26,869 nt of DNA from Pseudomonadota bacterium (GCA_023388075.1 JAEWGX010000051.1:1-26869); one strand, 5' to 3'; positions 15,469-23,782 are shown, numbered from the stretch's first letter. Numbers and translations are program-made. Notes: generated from the sequence alone by a model not told the origin.

Positions 15469-16587
15469 ATGCCTGGCAGCACCCGCCTCGAAATTCGCGA
15501 CGAAGACTTCTGGATCAATGGTCAGCCGACATACCAAGGACGCCACTGGAAAGGTCATCGCGTCGAAGGTCAGCTGATGAACATTCGCTGCGTCAACGCC
15601 ATCTTCGATGACTTGAACCCCGACACACGCGGTCGGTGGGCATACCCAGATACAGGAGAGTGGGATCCGGAACGGAATGTTGGCGAGTTCCTCCAGATGC
15701 TCCCCGAGTTTCGCCGCCACGGGATCCTCGCGGTGACCGTCAATTTGCAGGGCGGCTCGCCCGAGGGCTATTGCGACATTCAGCCGTGGATCAATACCGC
15801 CTTCACCGCGTACGGCGAGCTTCGGCCGTCGTATCTCGACCGGCTGTCGCGCGTAATTGATCGGCTCGACCAGCTTGGCATGGTCTGCATCGTGAGCCTG
15901 TACTACTTTGGCCAGGACGAGCGACTGCTCGACGAGAGCGCCATCCGCAACGGCGTCGACAAAGCCGTAGGTTGGCTCTTGGACTCCGGACACACGAACT
16001 TGATCATAGAGATCAACAACGAGTGCGGGATCGGCAGCTGGCATCACGAGATTGGTTTGGTACGTGATCATCAGCCGGAGGTCGACCCCAGGCTTGCGGG
16101 GAACCGCTACGAGCATGAGATCCTGAGGCCTGACCGTGTGCATGAGCTGATTGCCCAGGCGCGCGGGATCTCGCGCGACGGTCGAAGGCTGCCCGTGGCG
16201 ACAAGCTATCGCGGCGGGATGATCCCGAGCGAACAGGTGTTGGAAGTCTCGGACTTGGTGTTGCTGCACGGTAACGGGACGCCGACTCCCGCTGGCATCT
16301 CGAAAGCGGTCGCCCGCGTCAAGGCGCTGAGAAACTGGCGGCCAATGCCTGTCGTCTTCAACGAGGACGACAACACCGATTTCGACAAACCGGTCAACGA
16401 TCTCATCGTTGCGGTCGAGCAGCACGCGTCTTGGGGTTTCTACGATCCTGGCGAAGGTGCACGCGGTTTCCATGTACGTGGAAACTATCGCGACGGCTTC
16501 CAGAACGTGCCGATCGACTGGACAATCGGCACCGAACGCAAACGCCAGTTCTTCGCGCTTATGCGGGAGATCACCGGGGGCACTTAG
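15469..16587 (+). CDS. GH5-like (clan GH-A type) TIM-barrel protein, function unknown
   Basis: The 372-residue protein resembles cellulase-like (GH5) TIM barrels. It opens with a typical sugar-hydrolase pattern (FWINGQPTYQGRHW). It contains LIIEINNECG, placing an Asn-Glu pair at N184-E185 where clan GH-A enzymes carry the acid/base. It also has PVVFNEDDN with E299, where the nucleophile glutamate is expected. There is no signal peptide or transmembrane segment, so it should act in the cytoplasm. The ATG at 15469 has a strong AAGGAG at 15453-15458. Sampled 60-base lines are about 48-57% GC against around 70% in a sampled line of the next gene, which points to recent acquisition. I cannot name a substrate; it might be a glycosidase for an imported small glycoside, or a non-hydrolytic relative. 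Confidence 0.65.
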   Translation: MPGSTRLEIRDEDFWINGQPTYQGRHWKGHRVEGQLMNIRCVNAIFDDLNPDTRGRWAYPDTGEWDPERNVGEFLQMLPEFRRHGILAVTVNLQGGSPEGYCDIQPWINTAFTAYGELRPSYLDRLSRVIDRLDQLGMVCIVSLYYFGQDERLLDESAIRNGVDKAVGWLLDSGHTNLIIEINNECGIGSWHHEIGLVRDHQPEVDPRLAGNRYEHEILRPDRVHELIAQARGISRDGRRLPVATSYRGGMIPSEQVLEVSDLVLLHGNGTPTPAGISKAVARVKALRNWRPMPVVFNEDDNTDFDKPVNDLIVAVEQHASWGFYDPGEGARGFHVRGNYRDGFQNVPIDWTIGTERKRQFFALMREITGGT

Positions 16588-16633
16588 GACTGCCTGCGAC
16601 ACTAGCCACAATGCACAGCTTCCAGGAACAGAC

Positions 16634-17791
16634 ATGACGGCACCCCAGATGAAAACCTTTGGCATTGCGGTGCTCCCCGGCGACGGCATCGGCGTCGACG
16701 TGATCGACGCGACGCTGCCGTTGCTCGACAAGGTCGCGTCGGGCGGCGGCTTCTCCCTGCGGTTTGCAACCCATCCGGCCGGTGCGCATCACTACAAGGC
16801 CACCGGCGAGGCACTGCCTGAAGCCACCGCGCAGGCCTGCCGCTCTGCCGATGCCATCCTGTTCGGCGCAATGGGCTGGCCGGCGATCCGGTATCCGGAC
16901 GGCACCGAGATCGCGCCGCAGCTCGACCTGCGGGTGCGGCTCGAGCTGTACGCGGGCGTGCGGCCGGTACGCGCGATTCCGGGCATCCCGTTGCCGCTCG
17001 CGGATCCTCGCGCTCGCGACATCGACCTGGTGGTGGTGCGGGAATCGACCGAGGGCCTGTTCGCGTCGCGCGGCAAGGGGGTGATCGAGGACGATCGCGA
17101 GGCGCGCGACACGATGGTGATCACGCGCGCCGGCTCCGAGCGCGTGCACGAGTTCGCGTTCGGACTTGCCAAGCGGCGTGCTCGCGCCCGCATGCGGCGC
17201 AATGCGGCGTCGCCCGCGGATGCGCACCGTGGGCAAGGCACGCAGGCGAGCGGCACCCGCCGCCCGAGCGTCACCTGCGTCGACAAGTCCAACGTGTTCC
17301 TGTCGATGGCGTTCTTTCGCGGCATCTTCGACGAGGTCGCCTCCCGGCACCCGGACGTCGACGCACGGCACAACTACATCGATGCAACCGCGCTCGACCT
17401 GATCCGCAAGCCGTGGAGCTTCGACGTGATGGTGACCGAGAACATGTTCGGCGATATCCTGTCGGACGAGACCGCAGCGCTGGTCGGGGGCATGGGAATG
17501 GCGCCATCGGGCGACATCGGCGACAACCACGCGATGTTCCAGCCCTGTCATGGCTCCGCGCCGGACATCGCCGGACAGGGCAAGGCCAACCCGACGGCCA
17601 CCATCCTGTCGGCCGCGATGATGCTCGATTGGCTTGCCGACCGGCATGATGCGCCGGCACTGGCCGAGGCAGCCGTCAAGCTGGAGCGTGCAGTCGACGA
17701 GGTGTTCGGATCGGGCAAGGTGCGCGCGTTCGAGTTCGGCGGAAGCGACGGCACGAAGGCGATCGCCGCCGCGGTAATGTCGAACCTGTAG
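16634..17791 (+). CDS. Isocitrate/isopropylmalate-family decarboxylating dehydrogenase
   Basis: The family performs NAD(P)- and Mg-dependent oxidative decarboxylation of 2-hydroxy acids such as isopropylmalate, D-malate or tartrate. The 385-residue protein shows LPGDGIG (14-20), the substrate arginines in DLRVRLELYAGVRPVR (98-113), ESTEGLF (137-143), the catalytic lysine in DKSN (K218), metal aspartates in FDVMVTENMFGDILSDE (D264?, D274, D278), and the nucleotide loop HGSAPDIAGQGKANP (306-320). The start ATG at 16634 follows AGGAA. An Arg/Ala-rich stretch of about 25 residues (185-210) before the DKSN motif looks like an insertion relative to the family. The context with TRAP and sugar-acid genes argues against leucine synthesis and for a catabolic role. 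The substrate is undetermined. Confidence 0.85.
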   Translation: MTAPQMKTFGIAVLPGDGIGVDVIDATLPLLDKVASGGGFSLRFATHPAGAHHYKATGEALPEATAQACRSADAILFGAMGWPAIRYPDGTEIAPQLDLRVRLELYAGVRPVRAIPGIPLPLADPRARDIDLVVVRESTEGLFASRGKGVIEDDREARDTMVITRAGSERVHEFAFGLAKRRARARMRRNAASPADAHRGQGTQASGTRRPSVTCVDKSNVFLSMAFFRGIFDEVASRHPDVDARHNYIDATALDLIRKPWSFDVMVTENMFGDILSDETAALVGGMGMAPSGDIGDNHAMFQPCHGSAPDIAGQGKANPTATILSAAMMLDWLADRHDAPALAEAAVKLERAVDEVFGSGKVRAFEFGGSDGTKAIAAAVMSNL

Positions 17792-17828
17792 TCATCCGGC
17801 GGACCGGAGGGCAAGGGAGGAGGCCAGA

Positions 17829-18926
17829 GTGGCAGTTCTGCGGGTTGCGGGCGTCGGCGCCGGCTACTTCAGCCAGTTCCATGTCGACGGGTGGACGCGC
17901 TTGCCTGGCGTCGAGTACGTCGCGCTGTGCGACACCGACGCAGGGAAGGCCCGTGAGATGGCGGATCGCTTCGGCGTGCCGCGCGTCTACGCCGACGCTG
18001 CCCGGATGCTGGACGAGATGCGACCGGACCTGTTCGACATCGTGACTCCGCCGGCCACGCACAGGGCGCTGGTGCACCTGGCATGCGAGCGTGGGATCGC
18101 AACCGTGTGCCAGAAGGCACTGGCGCCGACCTTCGAGGAGGCGCAGGCCATCGTCGACGACGCGGAACGCGCCGGAATTCCGCTCGTGGTGCACGAGAAC
18201 TTCCGCTTCCAGCCGTGGTACCGGGAAGCCAAGCGGCTGCTGGAGAGCGGCACTGTCGGCACGCCGCATTCGATCGCGTTCCGGCTGCGCCCGGGCGATG
18301 GCCAGGGGCCGCGCGCGTATCTGGATCGACAGCCGTACTTCCAGAAGATGGAGCGCTTCCTGGTCTACGAAACCGCTATCCACTTCATCGACACGTTCCG
18401 CTACCTGATGGGCGAAGTGCGGGCGGTATACGCGCAACTGCGGCGGATCAATCCGATCATCGCGGGCGAAGACGCGGGCTACATCGTTTTCGAGTTCGCG
18501 CAGCCGCGGGCCCCGGGGTGGTCTTCGACAGGTGGCCGCGGTGAGCCGGCGATCGCGGCGCAAGCTGCCTCAGCCGCTACAGGGCTGTTCGACGGCAACC
18601 GCCTGAACGACCACGCGTCCGACAATCCGCGCCGGACCATGGGCGAGATGTGGCTCGAGGGCTCGGCCGGCGTGCTGCGGCTCGACGGCTCGGCGCGCCT
18701 GTGGTGGAAGCCGCACCAGCAGGACGAGAGCGAGCACCGCTACGACCGCGGACCGGACGACACCTTCGGCGGAGGCTGCGTCGCTTCGCTGCAGGCGCAT
18801 GTCGCGCGCCACCTCGCCGAAGGAAAGCCGCTGGAGAACAGCGGTCGCGACTACCTGGCCAACCTGCGGGTGCAGGAGGCCGTCTACCGCTCGAGCGCTC
18901 AGGGCCGGCGCGTCGAGATCGACTAA
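17829..18926 (+). CDS. Gfo/Idh/MocA-family oxidoreductase
   Basis: These NAD(P)-dependent enzymes oxidise or reduce sugars, inositols and related polyols. The 365-residue protein has the Rossmann start GVGAGYFSQFH (8-18), CDTD after beta-2 (34-37), and the catalytic-lysine segment CQKALAP (K96), where EKP is usual. ETAIHFIDTFRYLMG (181-195) carries H185 in the usual substrate position. The conserved GLFDGNRLNDH block is separated from FEFA by an Ala/Gly-rich insertion at about 225-250. The start is GTG at 17829 with GGAGG just upstream. It lies 37 bp after the dehydrogenase gene and 32 bp before dctP, hence in the same operon. It may produce the lactone that the SMP-30-like enzyme opens; this is inference. 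Confidence 0.88.
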   Translation: MAVLRVAGVGAGYFSQFHVDGWTRLPGVEYVALCDTDAGKAREMADRFGVPRVYADAARMLDEMRPDLFDIVTPPATHRALVHLACERGIATVCQKALAPTFEEAQAIVDDAERAGIPLVVHENFRFQPWYREAKRLLESGTVGTPHSIAFRLRPGDGQGPRAYLDRQPYFQKMERFLVYETAIHFIDTFRYLMGEVRAVYAQLRRINPIIAGEDAGYIVFEFAQPRAPGWSSTGGRGEPAIAAQAASAATGLFDGNRLNDHASDNPRRTMGEMWLEGSAGVLRLDGSARLWWKPHQQDESEHRYDRGPDDTFGGGCVASLQAHVARHLAEGKPLENSGRDYLANLRVQEAVYRSSAQGRRVEID

Positions 18927-18958
18927 AGGCCACGAGACATCGACAACTGGAGGAGCAC

Positions 18959-19978
18959 ATGAAACCAACGACATTGCTACGCATCGGCCTCGCAGGATTT
19001 GCGATCGCCGGGCTCGCGTCCACCACCTTCTCCGCGCCGGCCTCGGCGCAGACGGTGCTGAAGTTCAGCCACAGCGACCAGCCGGGTGGCGCGCGTCAGA
19101 AGGCCGCGGAGCAGTTCGCGCAGAAGGTCGAGCAGTACACGCAGGGCCGCTACAAGGTGCAGGTCTATCCGGCGAGCCAGCTCGCCAACGACCCGAAGTC
19201 GGTCGAGCAGCTCCAACTGGGTGGCATCGACTTCACGGTGACCGGGACCGGCACGTACGCCACGCACATTCCCACCCTGAACCTGACCGCGCTGCCCTAC
19301 CTGATCGAGACGTACCCGCAGGGCTGGAAGCTGTACGACGAGTCCAAGTGGCTGCAGCAGCAGTTCGACAAGGGGCCGGCGCGCGGATTCCGCTTCCTCG
19401 CGACCTGGGAAGCCGGGCTGCGGATCATGAGCACCAGGGAGCCGATCCTTTCGCCGGCGGACGCCAAGGGCAAGAAGCTGCGCACGTTCCCGAACGAGAT
19501 GATGCGCTGGACGCTCGAGGCGATCGGATTCAACGTGCAGATCCTGCCGATCCCCGAGGTGTACCTCGCGATCCAGCAGGGCGCCGTGTCCGGCCAGGAG
19601 AATCCGATCGACACCACCTACGCCAACAAGTTCTACGAGGTCGCGCCGAACCTCTCGCTGACCTATCACGTCTACAACGCGATCCCGTTGACCATCTCGG
19701 AGAAGACCTGGCAGAGGCTCTCGCCGGCGGACCGCGACGCCGTGACCCGGGCCGGCCGCGAGGTCGCCGACTGGATCCGCAAGGAGATCGTCGCGAACGA
19801 GGATCGGCAGCTCCAGGAAATGCAGAGCAAGGGCGCGAAGGTGCATCGGCCCGACCCCGCGCCGTTCCGCAAGGCGGTGGAATCCGTCTACAGCCGCGCG
19901 AAGGAGAAGTACGGCGCGGACCTCGACGCGATCGTCGCCGACGCCGAGGCGATCCGCAAGGCTGTACCGGCCCGCTGA
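18959..19978 (+). CDS. TRAP transporter solute-binding subunit DctP
   Basis: This is the periplasmic receptor of a TRAP transporter, which uses the sodium or proton gradient to import organic acids. The 339-residue protein begins with a Sec signal peptide whose likely cleavage site is after ASA (residue 30). The mature start VLKFSHSDQPGG is typical. The conserved arginine that usually salt-bridges the substrate carboxylate is probably R175 (KKLRTFPNE), followed by the family block PEVYLAIQQGAVSGQENP. The ATG at 18959 has GGAGG at 18949-18953, a strong site as expected for the abundant receptor. dctQ follows after 3 bp. The ligand cannot be deduced, but a carboxylate is likely. Confidence 0.93.
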   Translation: MKPTTLLRIGLAGFAIAGLASTTFSAPASAQTVLKFSHSDQPGGARQKAAEQFAQKVEQYTQGRYKVQVYPASQLANDPKSVEQLQLGGIDFTVTGTGTYATHIPTLNLTALPYLIETYPQGWKLYDESKWLQQQFDKGPARGFRFLATWEAGLRIMSTREPILSPADAKGKKLRTFPNEMMRWTLEAIGFNVQILPIPEVYLAIQQGAVSGQENPIDTTYANKFYEVAPNLSLTYHVYNAIPLTISEKTWQRLSPADRDAVTRAGREVADWIRKEIVANEDRQLQEMQSKGAKVHRPDPAPFRKAVESVYSRAKEKYGADLDAIVADAEAIRKAVPAR

Positions 19979-19981
19979 TCG

Positions 19982-20617
19982 ATGGCGGCGCAGCGCACCG
20001 GGCCTTCGGCGGGCGCGGCAGGGCCGTCAGCGGGCAGCATGGCCGACGGCGCGCGCATCGCTGCCGCTGACTCGCGGCGGCGCGCGGCCGGCCTCTTGCC
20101 GCCTGGCCCGGCGGCGCCTGCTCCGATCATGGCGCTCGGCTGGGTGGTCGACTGGGCGGTCGTGCTCATGGGCGGATTCATGGTCGCGCTGGTGTTCACG
20201 AACGTCGTGCTCCACGCGTTCCAGCGGGATATCGCATGGACCACGGAGCTGTGCGAGCTGATGATGGTCTGGGTGACCTTCCTGGGCGCGGCCGCGGCCG
20301 CCCGTCGCGGCGCCCACATGGCGATCACCGAGATCGTCGACCTGACGCGAGGCCGGGGCCGATTGGCGCTGGAAGCGACGATCCAGCTCGGCGTCACGGT
20401 CGTGCTGGCGCTCCTCACGGTGTACGGCTGGAGCCTTGCCAACAGCATGTGGGGGACGCTGCTGACGGTACTGGACTGGCCGATGGCGGTGCAATACCTT
20501 GCGTTGCCGGTCGGTTCGGCGCTCGCGCTCGTGTTCACCGTCTGGGACCTGGCCCTGATCCTTCGAGGCCGCAGCCGCGCGGAGCGCATGGACGCCAGCA
20601 TCAGCAGCGGGGCCTGA
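19982..20617 (+). CDS. TRAP transporter small permease DctQ
   Basis: DctQ is the small membrane subunit that supports DctM. The first possible ATG (19982) gives 211 residues, with a low-complexity Ala/Pro/Arg N terminus of about 49 residues before the first helix. Starting at the ATG at 20129 (MALGWVVDWAVVLM) gives 162 residues, the more usual size. Neither has a clear Shine-Dalgarno, so the start is uncertain. Four hydrophobic helices are visible, with the conserved RRGAHMAI motif after the second and WPMAVQYLALPVGSALAL before the last. It lies 3 bp after dctP and 3 bp before dctM, a tight transporter operon. Confidence 0.88.
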   Translation: MAAQRTGPSAGAAGPSAGSMADGARIAAADSRRRAAGLLPPGPAAPAPIMALGWVVDWAVVLMGGFMVALVFTNVVLHAFQRDIAWTTELCELMMVWVTFLGAAAAARRGAHMAITEIVDLTRGRGRLALEATIQLGVTVVLALLTVYGWSLANSMWGTLLTVLDWPMAVQYLALPVGSALALVFTVWDLALILRGRSRAERMDASISSGA

Positions 20618-20620
20618 GCG

Positions 20621-21901
20621 ATGGCGCTTCTCGAGATCGTCGTCATCTTCTTCCTGCTGGCGCTGGCCGGACTGCCGCTGGTGTATGCGATCCTGACGAC
20701 GACGGTCGGTTACATCGCCTGGAAGAGCCTCAGTCATCCGATCGAGTCGATCCTGCTCACCTACATCGGCGGCGTCGAGCCGTTCGTCCTGATCGCCGTG
20801 CCGCTGTTCATCGTCGCCGGGGAGCTGCTCTCCCGGGGCGGAGTCGGTGAGCGGATCATGCGGTTCGCACGGACCCTGTTCGGCTTCCTGCCCGGCGGCC
20901 TCGGCGTCGTCACGGTCGCGTCGTGCCTGCTGTTCGGGGGCGTATCCGGATCCGCCATCGCCGGAGCCGCCGCGGTCGGCTCGGTGATGATCCCCGCGAT
21001 GGTGGCCCACGGCTATCCCAAGTCCTTCGCCGCGGCGCTGGTCGCCTGCGCCGGGACGCTCGCGGTCATCATCCCGCCGTCGATCCCGATGCTGGTCTAC
21101 GGCTTCGTGGCCGGCGCATCGGTTCGTGACCTGTTCATCTCCGGGATCGTTCCGGGCATCCTGTTCGGCGCCGCGATGATGCTGGTGTGCGTGCACTACG
21201 GCCGGACGCGCGACTGGGATCGCGGCGGCAAGCGCGCGTCGCTGCGCGAGATCGGCGTGGCGTTCACGGGCGCGCTCCCGGCGCTGATGATGCCGGTGAT
21301 CATCCTGGGCGGAATCTGGACCGGCTACTTCACCCCGACCGAGTCCGCCGCGGTGGCTGTCGTCTACGGGCTGCTGATCTCCGTGGCCTACCGTGACCTG
21401 GCCTTGCGACACCTTCCGGAGGTGTTCCTGAACGCATTCATCACCAGTGCGGTGGTGATGGTGGTGATCGGCGCAACCGCGGCGCTGGGCTGGCTGATCA
21501 CGGTCGAGCAGATTCCCGTCCAGGTCACCGCGATGGTCAAGGAGGTTGCCGGGAACAAGTGGGTCTTCCTGCTGCTGATCAATATCGTGCTGCTGGTCCT
21601 GGGGATCTTCCTCGAGCCCCTTCCGGCGCTGATCCTCACCGCCCCGATCCTCGTCCCGATGGCGCGCGACTTCGGCATCGACCTGGTTCACCTGGGCCTG
21701 CTCGTGACCTGCAACCTCGCGATCGGCCTGTACACGCCGCCGGTGGGCGGCACGCTGTTCGTGGCCGGTCGCATCGCCGGCGCGGGTATCGGCCCGATCA
21801 GCGTCGCTCTGATCCCGCTGTTCGCCGTGACCCTCCTGGTGATGGCCGCGGTCACCTACATCGAGGTGCTACCGATGGGGCTGGTCTGGCTGCTCAGGTA
21901 G
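20621..21901 (+). CDS. TRAP transporter large permease DctM
   Basis: DctM is the large membrane subunit that forms the transport channel of TRAP systems. The 426-residue protein is the standard length, nearly all hydrophobic helices. Family landmarks are VEPFVLIAVPLFIVAGELLS, LFGGVSGSAIA, AGTLAVIIPPSIPMLVYG, FTPTESAAVAVVYG and ALILTAPILVPMARDFGI. ATG at 20621 follows the dctQ stop by 3 bp. Its last 33 bases overlap the 3' end of the convergent adenylate-forming gene on the other strand. No intrinsic terminator is visible at this junction. Confidence 0.94.
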   Translation: MALLEIVVIFFLLALAGLPLVYAILTTTVGYIAWKSLSHPIESILLTYIGGVEPFVLIAVPLFIVAGELLSRGGVGERIMRFARTLFGFLPGGLGVVTVASCLLFGGVSGSAIAGAAAVGSVMIPAMVAHGYPKSFAAALVACAGTLAVIIPPSIPMLVYGFVAGASVRDLFISGIVPGILFGAAMMLVCVHYGRTRDWDRGGKRASLREIGVAFTGALPALMMPVIILGGIWTGYFTPTESAAVAVVYGLLISVAYRDLALRHLPEVFLNAFITSAVVMVVIGATAALGWLITVEQIPVQVTAMVKEVAGNKWVFLLLINIVLLVLGIFLEPLPALILTAPILVPMARDFGIDLVHLGLLVTCNLAIGLYTPPVGGTLFVAGRIAGAGIGPISVALIPLFAVTLLVMAAVTYIEVLPMGLVWLLR

Positions 21902-23311
21902 GCCGGAACCGCGATGATCGCGGCTCGCGTCGCGATCCGGCTCTCGCGGCCGGTTGAGGATCCTGGGCCGCTTGCCGCTGCGACCCTGGACCATGGCGCC
22001 GCGCCGGACTACTCGCACCCGCACGCCGGCGAGCCCGAGCGACTCCAGGTAGCGCATCATCGCCTCGCGCGCATTGCGCGCCGCCGGCGCGTCCAGAGTG
22101 ACAGGAACCGCGAGTTGCAGGGAGCGCGGGCCGCGGCACACCAGCTGGAAATCGCAGATGCCGCCTTCCTCCTCCAGCACCGTCGCCAAGGCGAGCGGCA
22201 GCAGCGGCACCTCGCGTCCTTCGCGGGTGAGCAAGGTGAGGGTGTCGTCGACCCGTCCTTCCACTTCGATCGTCGGCAGCAGCGAGCCGCAGGCGCACGG
22301 CGCAGCGGCTATGCGGACGCGATCGGAAATGTCATAGCGAATGATGGGCTGGACATGATTGGCCAGGTTGGTCAGCAGCGTGGTGGCGCCGACCTCGCCG
22401 CGCGGCACCGGCCGGTGATGCTCGTCCACGCATTCCAGGATGGCCCAGTCCTCGTTCAGGTGCAGGCGGCCCGCGGGACATTCGGCGGCGAGCGCGAGGA
22501 ACTCCGAGGCGCCGTAGCTTTCCAGCACCGGGCAGCCGAAGCCGCGTGAGATCGCGGCGCGTGCAGTCCGTCCGAGCGCCTCGCCGCCGGTCCAGGTTTC
22601 GGCGAGCGGGAGCCGCATCCGACCCGCGGCCGCCTCGGCCGCCAGCATGACCGCGGTGGAGGGGTAGGTGGCGAGCACCGTCGGCTGCCAGTCCTGCAGC
22701 TCGACCGCGAGCGATTGAATGGGCTGGAGGAACGAGAAGGCCCGCATGCGCCGTGCCATGCCAGGCACCTCGCGCCGGATGCGCTCGAAACTGACGATGC
22801 TCGCGAAGTGGCCGTCGATCGCGCCGACAAAGGCGATGCGCTCGTTCGCATACAGGGGATCCAGCCAGCGCTGCCAGCTCGGTGGCCGACGCAGCGCCTC
22901 GAGCGCATCGTAGATCTCCATCGCCGCGGCGTCCTGCACGAAGATGCCCGGCACGCCGCTGCTTCCGGAGCTCTCCCATGCGTACCAGCGACCGGCGAAC
23001 GGCTTGCCGATGTTGGCCGGGTCGGCGAGGAAGCGGCGCAGCTCCGCGAGACGGATGCCGGGATCCGTCACCCACTCGTCGAATCGCGCCATCAGCTCCC
23101 GCTTGCCGACCGGTCGCATGTGCTCGTGGACGCCGTGCGCGCTGTCCAGGCGCTCGGCATAGACCGGCGATGCGCGCGCCACCTGAAACAGGGCCTGGAG
23201 GCGTACTGCGCGATGCCATTGCAGCGCCAAAGGCCCGAGGGAGGTCGCGGCGAGCACCTGCCATGCCGCCAGTCCGGCACGCCACTGCGCACGGGTCGGC
23301 GTGACCGGCAT
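21869..23311 (-). CDS. PaaK/CapK-like adenylate-forming protein
   Basis: Members of this branch of the AMP-binding superfamily activate a carboxylate as acyl-adenylate, usually to make a CoA thioester (phenylacetate-CoA ligase type) or in capsule-related CapK proteins. The 480-residue protein has the nucleotide loop ESSGSSGVPG (113-122), the adenine/catalytic motif ESYGASE (264-270), RYDISDRV (325-332) and EGRVDD (351-356), in the expected order. The usual C-terminal catalytic lysine is not obvious; the tail is Arg/Pro-rich and weakly conserved. The ATG at 23311 has only a poor ribosome-binding site. It lies 48 bp downstream of the universal stress gene on the same strand and may be co-transcribed. 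The substrate is unknown, perhaps aromatic or fatty. Confidence 0.75.
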   Translation of the reverse strand: MPVTPTRAQWRAGLAAWQVLAATSLGPLALQWHRAVRLQALFQVARASPVYAERLDSAHGVHEHMRPVGKRELMARFDEWVTDPGIRLAELRRFLADPANIGKPFAGRWYAWESSGSSGVPGIFVQDAAAMEIYDALEALRRPPSWQRWLDPLYANERIAFVGAIDGHFASIVSFERIRREVPGMARRMRAFSFLQPIQSLAVELQDWQPTVLATYPSTAVMLAAEAAAGRMRLPLAETWTGGEALGRTARAAISRGFGCPVLESYGASEFLALAAECPAGRLHLNEDWAILECVDEHHRPVPRGEVGATTLLTNLANHVQPIIRYDISDRVRIAAAPCACGSLLPTIEVEGRVDDTLTLLTREGREVPLLPLALATVLEEEGGICDFQLVCRGPRSLQLAVPVTLDAPAARNAREAMMRYLESLGLAGVRVRVVRRGAMVQGRSGKRPRILNRPREPDRDASRDHRGSGLPEQPDQPHR

Positions 23312-23359
23312 CTTCAGCTCACTTCACCGCCCCCGGGCCGCGCACCAGCAGCAGCGGCG

Positions 23360-23782
23360 CTAGCGGATGATCAGCAGCGGCACCCGGCACCGCGCCAGCA
23401 CCTTCGTCACCACCGAGCCCAGCGCGACGCCGGCCACGGACGAGTGTCCGTGCGATCCCATGCAGATCAGGTCGTACTTCCCTTCCTCGGCGCACCTGGC
23501 GATCTCCACCGCCGCGTCGCCGACCTGGGAGAGGCAGGCGAGCTGCCAGCCGTTCTGCCGGGCGAAGGCCTGGACTGGCTTGAAGACCTCCGCGGCGGTC
23601 CATTCGTAGTAGTCCTGGACGATCTCCCTGGCGATCTGGCTGTGGGCGCGCGGGGCGATGGGTGGAACCACGGTCAGCGCCGTCATCTCCTTGCTGCTGC
23701 CCAAGAGCTCGTCGTGCACCGCCAGATAGGACAGCATTCGCCTGGTAAAGCTGCTGCCGTCGACTGCAAGCAGGATCTTCAT
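23360..23782 (-). CDS. Universal stress protein (UspA family, ATP-binding type)
   Basis: Usp proteins are small cytoplasmic alpha/beta proteins that accumulate under stress; this one belongs to the nucleotide-binding subtype. The 140-residue protein starts MKILLAVDGSSF, the usual first strand with its conserved Asp, and carries the ATP motif G-2x-G-9x-G-S in GSHGHSSVAGVALGS, followed by the final strand VPLLIIR. The start at 23782 (ATG on the - strand) is supported by GGAGA about 6 nt upstream and by family alignment. A longer reading from 23899 adds an unconserved tail and is rejected. It is divergent from the DUF2852-like gene across a 217-bp gap. Confidence 0.92.
   Translation of the reverse strand: MKILLAVDGSSFTRRMLSYLAVHDELLGSSKEMTALTVVPPIAPRAHSQIAREIVQDYYEWTAAEVFKPVQAFARQNGWQLACLSQVGDAAVEIARCAEEGKYDLICMGSHGHSSVAGVALGSVVTKVLARCRVPLLIIR

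Noticed and set aside
16634..17791. Assignment of the dehydrogenase as leuB (3-isopropylmalate dehydrogenase)
   Set aside because: No leuC, leuD or other leucine genes are nearby, and the neighbours are sugar-acid catabolic and TRAP genes; only the family is claimed.
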